Assembly (NCBI RefSeq): GCF_900605495.1
Contig: NZ_LR027596.1
Coordinates: 58,086-122,085, forward strand
Direction of reading: 5' to 3'
Origin: Bacilliculturomica massiliensis
GTDB taxonomy: Bacteria; Bacillota; Clostridia; Peptostreptococcales; Anaerovoracaceae
Length of the DNA: 64,000 nt
In this document: positions 8,744 to 16,995 of the stretch, piece after piece
How the letters are laid out: every line of letters begins with the position of its first letter
Numbering within the stretch: position 1 is the first letter of the stretch
Translations under genes and position numbers: made by a program
The notes under the pieces: model-generated
The model's database searches: none
What the model saw: only the letters and a program-made list of their open reading frames with translations
What the model was told of the DNA's origin: nothing

Positions 8744-9598
8744 CTACAGGGTTCCCAGTTTTTTGCCGATCAGGTTCGCCGCCGTATTGATGATCAGCAC
8801 GATGATGATCAGCAGCGCCGCCGTGGCGTAGGTCTTTTCTTCCGACAATCCTTCGGAGGCCAGCATGTACAGATGCACCGCCATGGTCCGCGTGGAATCA
8901 AACAGGGAGGACGGCAGCCGGAGGGATCCGCCCACGGTGAGCATGATCGCCGCCGTCTCGCCGATGGCTCTGCCGATGCCCAGGATCAGTCCGGTGAGGA
9001 TCCCCGGGCGGCAGCAGGGCAGGACTACCTTGACGATGGTCTGCCATTTCGTGGCTCCCAGCGAAAGACTGCCTTCCCGATAGCTCATAGGCACTGTCTT
9101 CAGCGATTCCTCTGTGGCCCGGGTCAGAGTGGGCAGGATCATCATAGAGAGCGTCAGCCCTCCGGAGATCACGGACCAGCCCATGCCCAGAAACACCACG
9201 AAAAACGCGAAGCCGAACAGACCAAATATAATAGAAGGAATTCCCGCCAGCACTTCGGTGAAGAAGCGGATGATCTTTACCAGCCGGCCTTCCTTTGAGT
9301 ACTCTGTAAAATAAATGGCCGATGCAATGCCGATAGGCGTAGCGATGACGATGGAGACCAGCGTCACCCAGATGGTGCCCACGATGACGGAAAAGATCCC
9401 GCCCTCTCTGCCCATGCGTCTGGGTTCCTGAGACAGGAACTCCCAGTTGATATTTCCCAGCCCCCTGACCAGTATAAATCCGATAATGATGATCAGACAG
9501 GCCAGCGTCAGCGCTGCCAGCAGACCGATCACTCCGTAAAACACCCCGTTGGCGGCTGATTTTTTTCTCTTGAGACGGTCTGTGTTTACCCCGCTCAC
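8744..9598 (-). CDS. pstA: Phosphate ABC transporter permease PstA
   Basis: PstA is one of the two membrane subunits of the phosphate channel. Its 284 residues carry six hydrophobic segments: one near 20-45, then five in the permease core. The core begins with GTIWVTLVSIVIATPIGIASAIY and includes the FFTEVLAGIPSIIFGLFG stretch and the EAA-like loop SLSLGATKWQTIVKVVLP that contacts PstB. Its ATG overlaps the pstC stop by four bases, which implies translational coupling. Confidence 0.96.
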   Translation of the reverse strand: MSGVNTDRLKRKKSAANGVFYGVIGLLAALTLACLIIIIGFILVRGLGNINWEFLSQEPRRMGREGGIFSVIVGTIWVTLVSIVIATPIGIASAIYFTEYSKEGRLVKIIRFFTEVLAGIPSIIFGLFGFAFFVVFLGMGWSVISGGLTLSMMILPTLTRATEESLKTVPMSYREGSLSLGATKWQTIVKVVLPCCRPGILTGLILGIGRAIGETAAIMLTVGGSLRLPSSLFDSTRTMAVHLYMLASEGLSEEKTYATAALLIIIVLIINTAANLIGKKLGTL

Positions 9599-10485
9599 TT
9601 CCCCTCACCTCCAAGCCGTTTTACCGTCAGCTGCGCGGTCAGATTCAGCAGCATGATGATCACAAAGAGCACGATGCCCACCGCGAACAGCGCCTGCTGG
9701 TGCGTAGGCGACGCGTAGGACATTTCCATGGCGATGGTACCCGTGAGGGTAGCCACGGAATCCAGAACGCTACCCGGGATCACGGCCATATTTCCTGTGA
9801 TGAGCAGAACGGCCATAGTCTCGCCGATGGCTCTTCCCATACCCAGGATCACGGAAGAAATAATTCCCGATTTTGCGGCCGGGATCAGGACCTTGGTGAT
9901 GGTCTCCCTCTTGTTGGCTCCCAGAGCCAGCGACGCTTCTTTATATTCCGCCGGCACCGCCGCAATGGCGTTTTCCGACATGCTCACGATGGTGGGCAGG
10001 ATCATGATGGCAAGAATAACAGCGCCGGCCAGAATACTGAATCCGGTGGTGGTGATGTCCGGATCAAATATCTGAAAGACCGGCAATATATAATTTCGGA
10101 TGGCCGGCACCAGGACCACCAGTCCGAAAAATCCATAGACCACCGACGGGATGCCCGCCAGCAGTTCGATGGCAGATTTAAACAGCCTCGCAGGCTTCGG
10201 CGGCAGGATCTCCGCAAGAAACACCGCGCAGGCGATGCCTGTGGGGATCCCGATGGCCAGAGCGCCCAGCGTGACCGACAGCGTTCCCGCGATCAGCGGA
10301 AAAATACCGTACTGCCCGTTTGTCGGTTTCCACGTAGTCCCCGCAATGAAGTCGAACACTCCGTAGTCTGCCATCACCGGCAGCCCCGACTGAAAAATGA
10401 ACACCGTGATCAGTGCCACAGACAGCGTGGCCGCCACGGCGCACAGCAATATCATTTTTTCGATTACTTTCTCGTAAGTCTTCAT
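9595..10485 (-). CDS. pstC: Phosphate ABC transporter permease PstC
   Basis: PstC is the partner membrane subunit of PstA. Its 296 residues include an N-terminal membrane helix, a short external loop with FDFIAGTTWKPTNGQYGIFPLIAGTL-type wording typical of PstC, then the permease core with IELLAGIPSVVYGFFG and the EAA loop SLALGANKRETITKVLIP. Its stop overlaps the pstA start. It is separated from pstS by 232 bases containing a strong hairpin that could lower its expression relative to the binding protein. Confidence 0.96.
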   Translation of the reverse strand: MKTYEKVIEKMILLCAVAATLSVALITVFIFQSGLPVMADYGVFDFIAGTTWKPTNGQYGIFPLIAGTLSVTLGALAIGIPTGIACAVFLAEILPPKPARLFKSAIELLAGIPSVVYGFFGLVVLVPAIRNYILPVFQIFDPDITTTGFSILAGAVILAIMILPTIVSMSENAIAAVPAEYKEASLALGANKRETITKVLIPAAKSGIISSVILGMGRAIGETMAVLLITGNMAVIPGSVLDSVATLTGTIAMEMSYASPTHQQALFAVGIVLFVIIMLLNLTAQLTVKRLGGEGK

Positions 10486-10600
10486 CTTATTTCTCTCTCA
10501 GCGCTCTATTTTTCTCTTATCTGATCAGATTCTCTCTCGCTGCGCAGGCCCGGCCCCGAACCGGCTGATCTGGCCTGATCCGTCCCGGCTGGCTTGCCGA

Positions 10601-10632
10601 GGACAGAGGCCCGGTCTCCCGGGCCCCTGTCC
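10601..10632 (-). other. Intercistronic hairpin between pstS and pstC
   Basis: GGACAG-A-GGCCCGG pairs with CCGGGCC-C-CTGTCC around a 4-base loop. No T-run follows on the operon strand. It probably stabilises or processes the pstS message so that the binding protein outnumbers the permease. This is an inference from position. Confidence 0.5.
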
Positions 10633-10717
10633 CCCTGGCCTTCGCCGTATTGTATCGTCTCAATGAGGAGGTTGCTGCCGTATACCTGACGGCCCGCTCA
10701 GCGGACCGTCCCTGTCT

Positions 10718-11599
10718 TTAATTGACGGGGATAAATTCCTGCGCTACGATCGCCTGTCCTTCGTCGCTCAGCACGAAGTCAAGGAACGCCTGCGCCGCAG
10801 GGCTGACTTCTTCGCCGGACACATAGATGAACGGTCTGGAAATCTTGTAATCTCCGGAGAGGACCGTGTCGTTGGACGGAGCCACGCCTTCCACGTTCAG
10901 CGCCTTCACGGTATCGTCGAGAGCTCCCAGCGAGATATAGCCGATGGAGTCCGGGGTGGAAGCCACGGTCTGCTTCACCGCTCCTGTGGATCCCTGCACG
11001 ATGGCGTTTGTGGTCGTCCCATCGATCTCGTTTCCAGCCTCATCCTTGGACAGGACTTTAGTGATCTCTGTGAACGCGCCCCGGGTGCCGGAACCCTCTT
11101 CTCTGGTGACCACAACGATCGGTGCGTCATTGCCGCCCACTTCGCTCCAGTTTGTGATCTCTCCGGTATAGATCTTCCGGATCTGTTCAAGGGTCAGATC
11201 ACTCACGCCGCAGTCCGGATTGACGACCACTGCCACGCCGTCTTTCGCGATCACCGTTTCCGCCGCGATCAGCGCTTTTTCCTCTTCCTTCACTTCCCTG
11301 GACAGGGCGCCCAGATCTGCGATCTTATCTTCGATGGATTTGATTCCCTGACCGGAGCCGCCGCCCTGTACCTCCACCGTAATATCGCCGTTTACATCGG
11401 AAAAGGCCTCCGCCAATTCCTCTGAAAGCGGCTGTACGGATGTGGATCCCGCGATCACCACAGTCCCGGACAAAGCATCTCCGCCGTCTCCCCCGTTGCC
11501 GCCGTCCGTTCCATTGCCGCATCCGGTCAGTGCCGCACCTGCGATCAGCGCCAGAGCCAGTCCGGCGATCCATGTCTTCTTCAACAAATTTCTGCCCAT
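10718..11599 (-). CDS. pstS: Phosphate-binding lipoprotein PstS
   Basis: PstS captures phosphate outside the membrane and delivers it to PstCA. The 293 residues begin with a lipoprotein signal peptide (positive MGRNLLKK, hydrophobic core, lipobox LTGC with Cys27) and a Gly/Asp-rich tether. The mature domain has GSTSVQPLSEELAEAF, the phosphate-loop GGGSGQGIKSI, VTREEGSGTRGAF and GYISLGAL, the standard PstS blocks. It is the first gene of the operon and is preceded by PhoP boxes. Confidence 0.96.
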   Translation of the reverse strand: MGRNLLKKTWIAGLALALIAGAALTGCGNGTDGGNGGDGGDALSGTVVIAGSTSVQPLSEELAEAFSDVNGDITVEVQGGGSGQGIKSIEDKIADLGALSREVKEEEKALIAAETVIAKDGVAVVVNPDCGVSDLTLEQIRKIYTGEITNWSEVGGNDAPIVVVTREEGSGTRGAFTEITKVLSKDEAGNEIDGTTTNAIVQGSTGAVKQTVASTPDSIGYISLGALDDTVKALNVEGVAPSNDTVLSGDYKISRPFIYVSGEEVSPAAQAFLDFVLSDEGQAIVAQEFIPVN

Positions 11600-11685
11600 G
11601 TTCAGTTCCTTCTTTCTTTTTTCTTTTTTCTTCTCATTGCTATTTTTCGTGTTTCCCTTTTGCAGTTCCTATCTTACGAAACCAA

Positions 11686-11756
11686 TGTTAAAGGCAAATA
11701 ACGCCTTTGTTAAATGCGTGTTAGACCGGCAGGGCCAATTGTTAAATCCATGTTAA
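11686..11756 (-). promoter_or_regulatory. PhoP (Pho box) array ahead of pstS
   Basis: Five TTAACA-like half-sites (one is CTAACA) read toward pstS at plus positions 11751, 11740, 11719, 11708 and 11686. The spacings are 11, 21, 11 and 22 bases, so all lie on the same face of the helix. TTAACA repeats with 11-base period are the Bacillus PhoP target. The core promoter lies just downstream; a weak -10, TAAGAT, is the best candidate. Confidence 0.8.
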
Positions 11757-11863
11757 GTCCGGCGATCCGCAGACGGTTATTGCTGAAATTTCAACGGTCC
11801 CAAGCCCTGTCCACGGAAAGCGCCGCCAGCGGAGGGCCGTGGCTTCCCCCGGAACCCGCACAC

Positions 11864-11902
11864 AAAAAAACGAGCCCGCAGCGTTCTGCTGTCGCTCGTT
11901 TT
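11864..11902 (-). terminator. Terminator of phoPR
   Basis: ACGAGC pairs with GCTCGT, with an inner AGC/GCT extension, and is followed by T7 on the minus strand, about 50 bases after the phoR stop. It separates phoPR from the pst transcript. Confidence 0.8.
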
Positions 11903-11948
11903 TCTGTTATGCATATGGTATCCATATTTTTATGGGCCTGCGCTCTTC

Positions 11949-13361
11949 TTACTCCGGCAGGATCACCGTGAAGGCCGTCCCCTCTCCCAGGGCGCTTTCC
12001 ACCTTGACCTCGCCGCCGAACAATCCTGCAATATGCTTGACGATCGCAAGCCCCAGCCCTGTTCCTCCGGCTTTCTGCGACCGGGATTTATCCACCCTGT
12101 AAAACCGCTCGAAGATCCGCGGCAGATCCTCCGGGGCAATACCCTGGCCGTCGTCCGCCACCTCCAGCCAAATGCGGTTCTCCGCCTTCCACACTCTTAT
12201 CCGCACGCTGCCGCCCGCATCAGAATACTTCACCGCGTTCTCGATGAGGTTCAGCATCATCTGCTTAAAGCGGTCCCGGCTGCCGCCGATATAGATCTCA
12301 TAGGCGAACTCCATGCTCACGCTGATCCCCTTCGCCTCGATCTGCGGCTGAAGAAAATCAACGATCTCCTCCACCGCTTCCCGCACGTTCACATCCCGGT
12401 CCACGTTCACCTCACGTCCGCTCTCTATGTCGGAAATGACCAGAATATCATTGATGAGACGCTTCAGCCTGGCGGCCTCCACCGCGATAATGTCCAGAAA
12501 TTTTCTGCGGATCTCGGGATTCTCGTCCGCGCCGTCCTGCAAAGTCTCCACAAAGCCCGATATGGACGTCAGCGGCGTCTTCAGCTCGTGGGTCACGTTG
12601 GCCACGAACTCCCGGCGGATATTTTCCGCCTTCTCCATCTCCTCCACCGCCAGCGCCAGCTTGCCCGACATATCGTTGATGGTCTCTCCCAGCTCCTGCA
12701 GTTCATCGCCGGTCCTGACCTCAATGTGCTGCCGGTAATCTCCCCGGGCCATCTTCTCCGCGCTCTCCACGATGATCCGAATGGGCCGCGTGATCCTGCC
12801 GGCGAAAACGATAGAAAGGATAATCGCGATGACGATCCCCGCCCCCGCCGCTTTCAGCGACGCTTCCACCAGAAAATCTCCGATGAGATGGACCCGGTCG
12901 ATCTCCATGGCCACCCGCGTGACGCAGATCAGCTCTCCCCGGTCCATCAGCGCTGCCGCCACATACAGATACTGATTTCCCATCGTTGCGCTGGCCCGGC
13001 TGCTTCTGCCCACTCCGTTTTCTATGGCGCCGCGGATCTCCTCACGTTCCCCGTGATTTTCCATGTCCGCAAGACTGCCCCTCAGAAGCGAATCGCCGAT
13101 GACCTTCCCGTCAGGCGCCACAAAGGTGACCCGCTGGTCGATCTCCGCGGAAAACTCGCCGGCATAATCGCCGTAGTCCACGGTGAGACCGTGATCCAGA
13201 TCTTCCGTGATTGCCCGATTGATAAGCTCGCAATAGTTTTGCAGCTCCGATTCCTTCTGCTGCATCAGGCTGTTCATATTCATCTGCACTGAAAGCCAGC
13301 TGGTGATCGCCACGCTGAGCAGGATCAGAGAGATGGACAGCGTCAATATTTTCTGTTTCAT
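11949..13361 (-). CDS. phoR: Phosphate sensor histidine kinase PhoR
   Basis: PhoR phosphorylates PhoP when phosphate is low. The 470-residue protein has a membrane helix at about 7-25, an extracytoplasmic domain of about 145 residues with PAS-like wording, a second helix near 172-190 and a HAMP linker. Next is a HisKA domain with the phospho-acceptor in NVTHELKTPLTS (His258), then an HATPase domain with N, G1 (VADDGQGIAPED), F (IFERFYRVDKSRS) and G2 (GGTGLGLAIVKHI) boxes. There is no cytoplasmic PAS between HAMP and HisKA. It follows phoP on the same strand. Confidence 0.93.
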   Translation of the reverse strand: MKQKILTLSISLILLSVAITSWLSVQMNMNSLMQQKESELQNYCELINRAITEDLDHGLTVDYGDYAGEFSAEIDQRVTFVAPDGKVIGDSLLRGSLADMENHGEREEIRGAIENGVGRSSRASATMGNQYLYVAAALMDRGELICVTRVAMEIDRVHLIGDFLVEASLKAAGAGIVIAIILSIVFAGRITRPIRIIVESAEKMARGDYRQHIEVRTGDELQELGETINDMSGKLALAVEEMEKAENIRREFVANVTHELKTPLTSISGFVETLQDGADENPEIRRKFLDIIAVEAARLKRLINDILVISDIESGREVNVDRDVNVREAVEEIVDFLQPQIEAKGISVSMEFAYEIYIGGSRDRFKQMMLNLIENAVKYSDAGGSVRIRVWKAENRIWLEVADDGQGIAPEDLPRIFERFYRVDKSRSQKAGGTGLGLAIVKHIAGLFGGEVKVESALGEGTAFTVILPE

Positions 13362-13432
13362 CGCTTCTTTGCCTCGATATGCCCTTCCCGGCCAACTCTG
13401 TTTTCAGCCCCGTATTTTCCCGGCAGCGATCC

Positions 13433-14335
13433 CTAGGGCATCTTGTACCCGATCCCGCGGACCGTCTGAATGTAGGCGCCGTCCTTTTCCGGATCTCCAA
13501 GCTTCTTTCTCAGATAACGCACGTGAACGTCCACCGTCCGGGTCTCCCCGATGTACTCGAAGCCCCACACTTTATCCAGCAGCTGATCCCGCGTAAACAC
13601 CAGCCCCCTGTTTCTCGCCAGCGTGGTCAGCAGATCGAATTCCTTCAGCGTCAGCTCCACTTTCCTGCCTCCCACCGTCACTTCGTGGCGGCCCACGTCG
13701 ATGACCAGATCTCCGTTGACCAGCCGTTCGCCTGAGGGCAGTGCTGCCGCGGCAGTTCTGCCTATTCCCTGGGCTTCGCCGCCGGCGGCTCCGTTCTCTG
13801 CTCCCATCCCGCCGCTGGATGGACCGCGGGAACCATGGGAGGCGGACGGCTTCTGACCCGCCGCATCCTGTTTCGCAGGCTCCCTCTGAGCCCCGGAGAC
13901 AGCAGCCTTACCCACGCCGTTCACAGAATCTTCGCCGCCTGCAGGGGAACCGGCCGCAGCGCCCGCCGTCTCCCCTGTGCGCCGCAGCACCGCCTTGATC
14001 CGGGCGATGAGCTCCCTTATGCCAAAGGGCTTTGATATATAATCATCAGCGCCGAACTCCAGTCCCAGCACCTTGTCGATCTCTTCGTTCTTTGCGGTCA
14101 GCATGATGATCGGCGTGCGGTTTCCCGCCTGCCGCAGTTCTCTGCAGAGATCAAATCCGTTCTTGCCCGGCAGCATGATATCCAGCAGGATCAAGTCCGG
14201 TTTTTCCGAGACCGCCATCTCCATGCCCTGCAGGCCGTCCTCCGCCATCAGCGCCTCAAAACCGTTGGCGGTCAGATTGTACGCCACCAGTTCACGGATA
14301 TTGGGCTCGTCCTCCACCATTAATATTCGCTGCAT
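13433..14335 (-). CDS. phoP: Phosphate response regulator PhoP
   Basis: This is an OmpR-family DNA-binding regulator. The receiver (residues 1-118) has E8-D9, the phospho-acceptor Asp52 in LLDIMLPG and Lys102 in SKPF. The winged-helix domain (about 205-300) has ELTLKEFDLLTTLARN and TVDVHVRYLRKKLGD. Between them lies an 80-residue Gly/Ala/Ser-rich linker, far longer than the roughly 10-20 residues usual here. The ATG used has GGAGGG just upstream; a start four codons earlier lacks a site. The partner kinase follows at once. Confidence 0.93.
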   Translation of the reverse strand: MQRILMVEDEPNIRELVAYNLTANGFEALMAEDGLQGMEMAVSEKPDLILLDIMLPGKNGFDLCRELRQAGNRTPIIMLTAKNEEIDKVLGLEFGADDYISKPFGIRELIARIKAVLRRTGETAGAAAGSPAGGEDSVNGVGKAAVSGAQREPAKQDAAGQKPSASHGSRGPSSGGMGAENGAAGGEAQGIGRTAAAALPSGERLVNGDLVIDVGRHEVTVGGRKVELTLKEFDLLTTLARNRGLVFTRDQLLDKVWGFEYIGETRTVDVHVRYLRKKLGDPEKDGAYIQTVRGIGYKMP

Positions 14336-14459
14336 TCTTCCCTCCATTTATCCTGCGCCGTACGGTATTTCCGCTGTGCGGTCCGCTCGTTTTCCGTCCC
14401 GCCGCCCCTCCATCCCGTGCAGCCTGATCCTTTTTCTGTCCCTTTTCTTCCTGCCACCC

Positions 14460-14487
14460 ATTATAGCGGATCGATGCCGAATGTCAA
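14460..14487 (-). promoter_or_regulatory. phoPR promoter
   Basis: Both hexamers match consensus, TTGACA and TATAAT, with a 16-base spacer, about 120 bases ahead of phoP. Confidence 0.75.
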
Positions 14488-14530
14488 AGAAAATCTGCTT
14501 TCTCCCATCCCCTGCCGGCCGCTCCCCACG

Positions 14531-14566
14531 CAAAATCCCCCTGTCTCGCCGTTGAAACAAGGGGAT
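14531..14566 (-). terminator. Terminator of the EAL-domain gene
   Basis: ATCCCC-TTGT pairs with ACAG-GGGGAT across a 12-base loop and ends in a short T-run on the minus strand, just past the stop codon. Confidence 0.6.
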
Positions 14567-14585
14567 CCCGCTGTTTGTACACTAT

Positions 14586-16451
14586 TTATCTTCTGGACTT
14601 TTCTTCTTCTCTCACCAGCAGCTCCTCGTAGTCCTGCTGAGGCATCGGTCTGTAAAACACATAACCCTGCACGTAGTCGCAGCCGATCCTTCTGAGATAT
14701 TCGACCTGTTCCGGATGCTCGACTCCCTCAGCTACGGTCTTCAACCGGAACTTTTTCACCAGGTCAACGATGCCCTGCACCAGGGCCATATCCCGGGCGC
14801 TGTCCGGCCCTCCCGTGAAAAAAAAGCCGTCGATCTTCAATATGTCGATGGAAAGATCTTTCAAAAGACTCAGCGAGGAGTAACCTTTCCCGAAATCGTC
14901 GATGGCGCAGACAAATCCCGCCCTTTTCAGCTTGTCCACGATCCGCACCAGCAGGTTGGCGTTATCGATAGCGATGGACTCGGTGAATTCGATCTCCAGA
15001 AGAGACGGGGGGATCTGATACTTATCCCGGATCTCCACATAGCGGTTCACGAAATTCAGATCGTAAAACTGGAGACGGGATACGTTGACCGACACCGGCA
15101 GCGCAGGCTTCCCTTCATCGAGCATATGTCGCAGCCAGCGGCACACCTCCTCAAACACATACTGATCCAGCCGGTTAATCATGTATTTCCGTTCAAAGAC
15201 CGGAATAAAACGATCGGGCGGAATGACAGTCCCGTCCTGGCTCCGCCAGCGGACCAGAGCCTCCGCGCAGGCGACCCTGTTGGTCGAAAGCTCCACCTTG
15301 GGCTGATAATAAACGGTAAATTCCCTGCGTTTCAAAGCTTCCGCCATTCGATTTTCCACGCTCTTCTCTTCCCGCAGCCGGTTTCGTATGCTCTCGTCAT
15401 AGTAGACATAATTTAAATTCGTGCCGTTTTTCACCGTCTTGCGTGCAAAATTCGCCCGGTCGAGAAAGCCGTCGATCTTCAGATTCTCGATCACGTCCTC
15501 CACACAGCAGATACCGCAGTAGGTGGAGATCGTCTGGCCGTCGTGGGAGTTGTGCATAAAATCGGTGATCGACCGGTCCGCTTCCCTCTGGCGGGCCGCC
15601 AGCTCTTCCTTCTCCTCATAGCGGTACAGCAAAACGAAATTGTCCGCCGAGACCCTTCCGCTCAGTTCATTTTCTCTCAATCCCCCGTTCAGGATCTCAC
15701 CGTAGCGGGTCAGTATGCTGTCGCCGTAAGCGTAGCCAAACACGTCGTTGATATATTTGAAATCCGCAAAATCAGTGTAGAGCACGGCAAATTTCTCATC
15801 AGGCTCCGCTTCCAGCAGTTTCTGGGCCTTTTCTTTAAACGCTTCCAGCAGATAGACGCCGGTCAGGGCGTCTCGCTGGGCCAGATCGCTCAGCCTTTCA
15901 TTGCTTTTTTCCAGACTCAGAAGATTCTTGGAACAAGCGACGAGAATGAAGATCCACGTCAGAAGCATGATCACCAGCATGGCCGCCGAAGCCGACAGCA
16001 AAATACCTGACTGACGGTACGAATAATCCTCAGCGGCAAAAACCGTATTGTTGGCCTGGGTAAAATAATCTTCGCTCAGCGTCAGCAGCACCTGGGCGTT
16101 ATTCCCGCCTGTACGGTAATCAGCGATGTTCGCCTTCACTTCTTCCCACATCTGATCCAGTTCCCGCAGATTCCTCTGATACGCGGGATCCTCAGGACAG
16201 GGCAGCCCATAGCTGCCGTTTCCCGCTGACAATTCATCCAGAATACCGTCCAGATAAGCGATCATCTCATCGCTCTCCTGTCCCGCAAGTTCCAGCTTGA
16301 CCAAGCGCTGCGACGCGCCCCGCACGATGCCCACATAATTGATCAGGCGGCCGTTGGTCTGAGATGAGACGATCGTATGGATCGTAACCCCTCCGAAGAG
16401 TAAAAGGAGCAAAAAAAGAGCGATCAAGCCGCCTGCCAAAAAACGTTTCAT
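14586..16451 (-). CDS. Membrane c-di-GMP phosphodiesterase with degenerate GGDEF and EAL domains
   Basis: The 621-residue protein has a membrane helix (6-25), an extracytoplasmic helical sensor with GIVRGASQRLVKLELAG, as seen in PilJ-like sensor domains, and a second helix near 150-172. A GGDEF domain follows (about 190-345) in which the active motif reads SADNF, so it should not make c-di-GMP. The EAL domain (about 375-610) keeps AEALVRW, SVNVS, EIEFTES, AIDDFGKGYSS, DILKID and VAEGVE, so phosphodiesterase activity is likely. ATG at 16451 has GAGG upstream; an earlier GTG lacks one. Monocistronic, with its own promoter and terminator. Confidence 0.92.
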   Translation of the reverse strand: MKRFLAGGLIALFLLLLLFGGVTIHTIVSSQTNGRLINYVGIVRGASQRLVKLELAGQESDEMIAYLDGILDELSAGNGSYGLPCPEDPAYQRNLRELDQMWEEVKANIADYRTGGNNAQVLLTLSEDYFTQANNTVFAAEDYSYRQSGILLSASAAMLVIMLLTWIFILVACSKNLLSLEKSNERLSDLAQRDALTGVYLLEAFKEKAQKLLEAEPDEKFAVLYTDFADFKYINDVFGYAYGDSILTRYGEILNGGLRENELSGRVSADNFVLLYRYEEKEELAARQREADRSITDFMHNSHDGQTISTYCGICCVEDVIENLKIDGFLDRANFARKTVKNGTNLNYVYYDESIRNRLREEKSVENRMAEALKRREFTVYYQPKVELSTNRVACAEALVRWRSQDGTVIPPDRFIPVFERKYMINRLDQYVFEEVCRWLRHMLDEGKPALPVSVNVSRLQFYDLNFVNRYVEIRDKYQIPPSLLEIEFTESIAIDNANLLVRIVDKLKRAGFVCAIDDFGKGYSSLSLLKDLSIDILKIDGFFFTGGPDSARDMALVQGIVDLVKKFRLKTVAEGVEHPEQVEYLRRIGCDYVQGYVFYRPMPQQDYEELLVREEEKSRR

Positions 16452-16573
16452 ATGTTTGAACCTCACCCGAAGCTCTGCCGCTGGCCGCCGGCTCTTCCGC
16501 CGCTGCCGCGATCGAGATCTGAGGGACCTTATCCAGTCTCTCTGCTGTATGATATTTCTAGTTACTATGAAAG

Positions 16574-16602
16574 ATTATATCCTATCATGGCGAATATTGC
16601 AA
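16574..16602 (-). promoter_or_regulatory. Promoter of the EAL-domain gene
   Basis: TTGCAA-N17-TATAAT reads toward the gene about 120 bases before its ATG. Confidence 0.7.
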
Positions 16603-16660
16603 GCCGCCCAGGGGATCCAATGCTCCGATGGGGCGGCGGCCTCTGGGGAACAGGCGGCGT

Positions 16661-16696
16661 AAAAAAAGCATTGGAACGTCTAAATTCCAATGCTTT
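16661..16696 (-). terminator. tRNA-Gly terminator
   Basis: A perfect 11-bp stem (AAGCATTGGAA and complement, 8-base loop) is followed by a long T-run on the minus strand, directly after the tRNA. Confidence 0.9.
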
Positions 16697-16701
16697 CGTT
16701 G

Positions 16702-16775
16702 TGGAGCGGGTGATGGGAATCGAACCCACGCTGCCAGCTTGGGAAGCTGGAGTTCTACCATTGAACTACACCCGC
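16702..16775 (-). tRNA. tRNA-Gly (anticodon CCC)
   Basis: The 74-base gene folds as a full cloverleaf: acceptor GCGGGTG/CACCCGC, D-stem GTTC/GAAC, anticodon stem CCAGC/GCTGG around TTCCCAA, and T-arm with TTCGATT. The anticodon CCC reads GGG. The CCA end is encoded. It has its own promoter and terminator, so it is a single-gene unit. Confidence 0.96.
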
Positions 16776-16796
16776 ATATTCGCTTCGTGCTTTATT

Positions 16797-16825
16797 AGCA
16801 TACCAAATTCGGCGGCGTTTTTCAA
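16797..16825 (-). promoter_or_regulatory. tRNA-Gly promoter
   Basis: TTGAAA-N17-TATGCT lies about 20 bases ahead of the tRNA 5' end. Confidence 0.75.
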
Positions 16826-16995
16826 GGACTATTTCAACTTTTTTCAAAAGTCCCTCTCCCGCCGCCCCAAGACCGCCTCCAGCAGCCGGAAACAGGATCC
16901 GCCCCCACGGATCCGGACCCTGACCCTTTCCTTTCTCCCGGCCAATCAGTTCCGGCGCCCTTCCATGTCTGCAATTTTGTACGCTTTCTCCGGCT

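Noticed and set aside
10178..10524. Several open frames of 70-115 codons across pstC and pstA on both strands
   Set aside because: They are shadow frames of clear permease genes, many with runs of Arg, Gln and His typical of out-of-frame translation.
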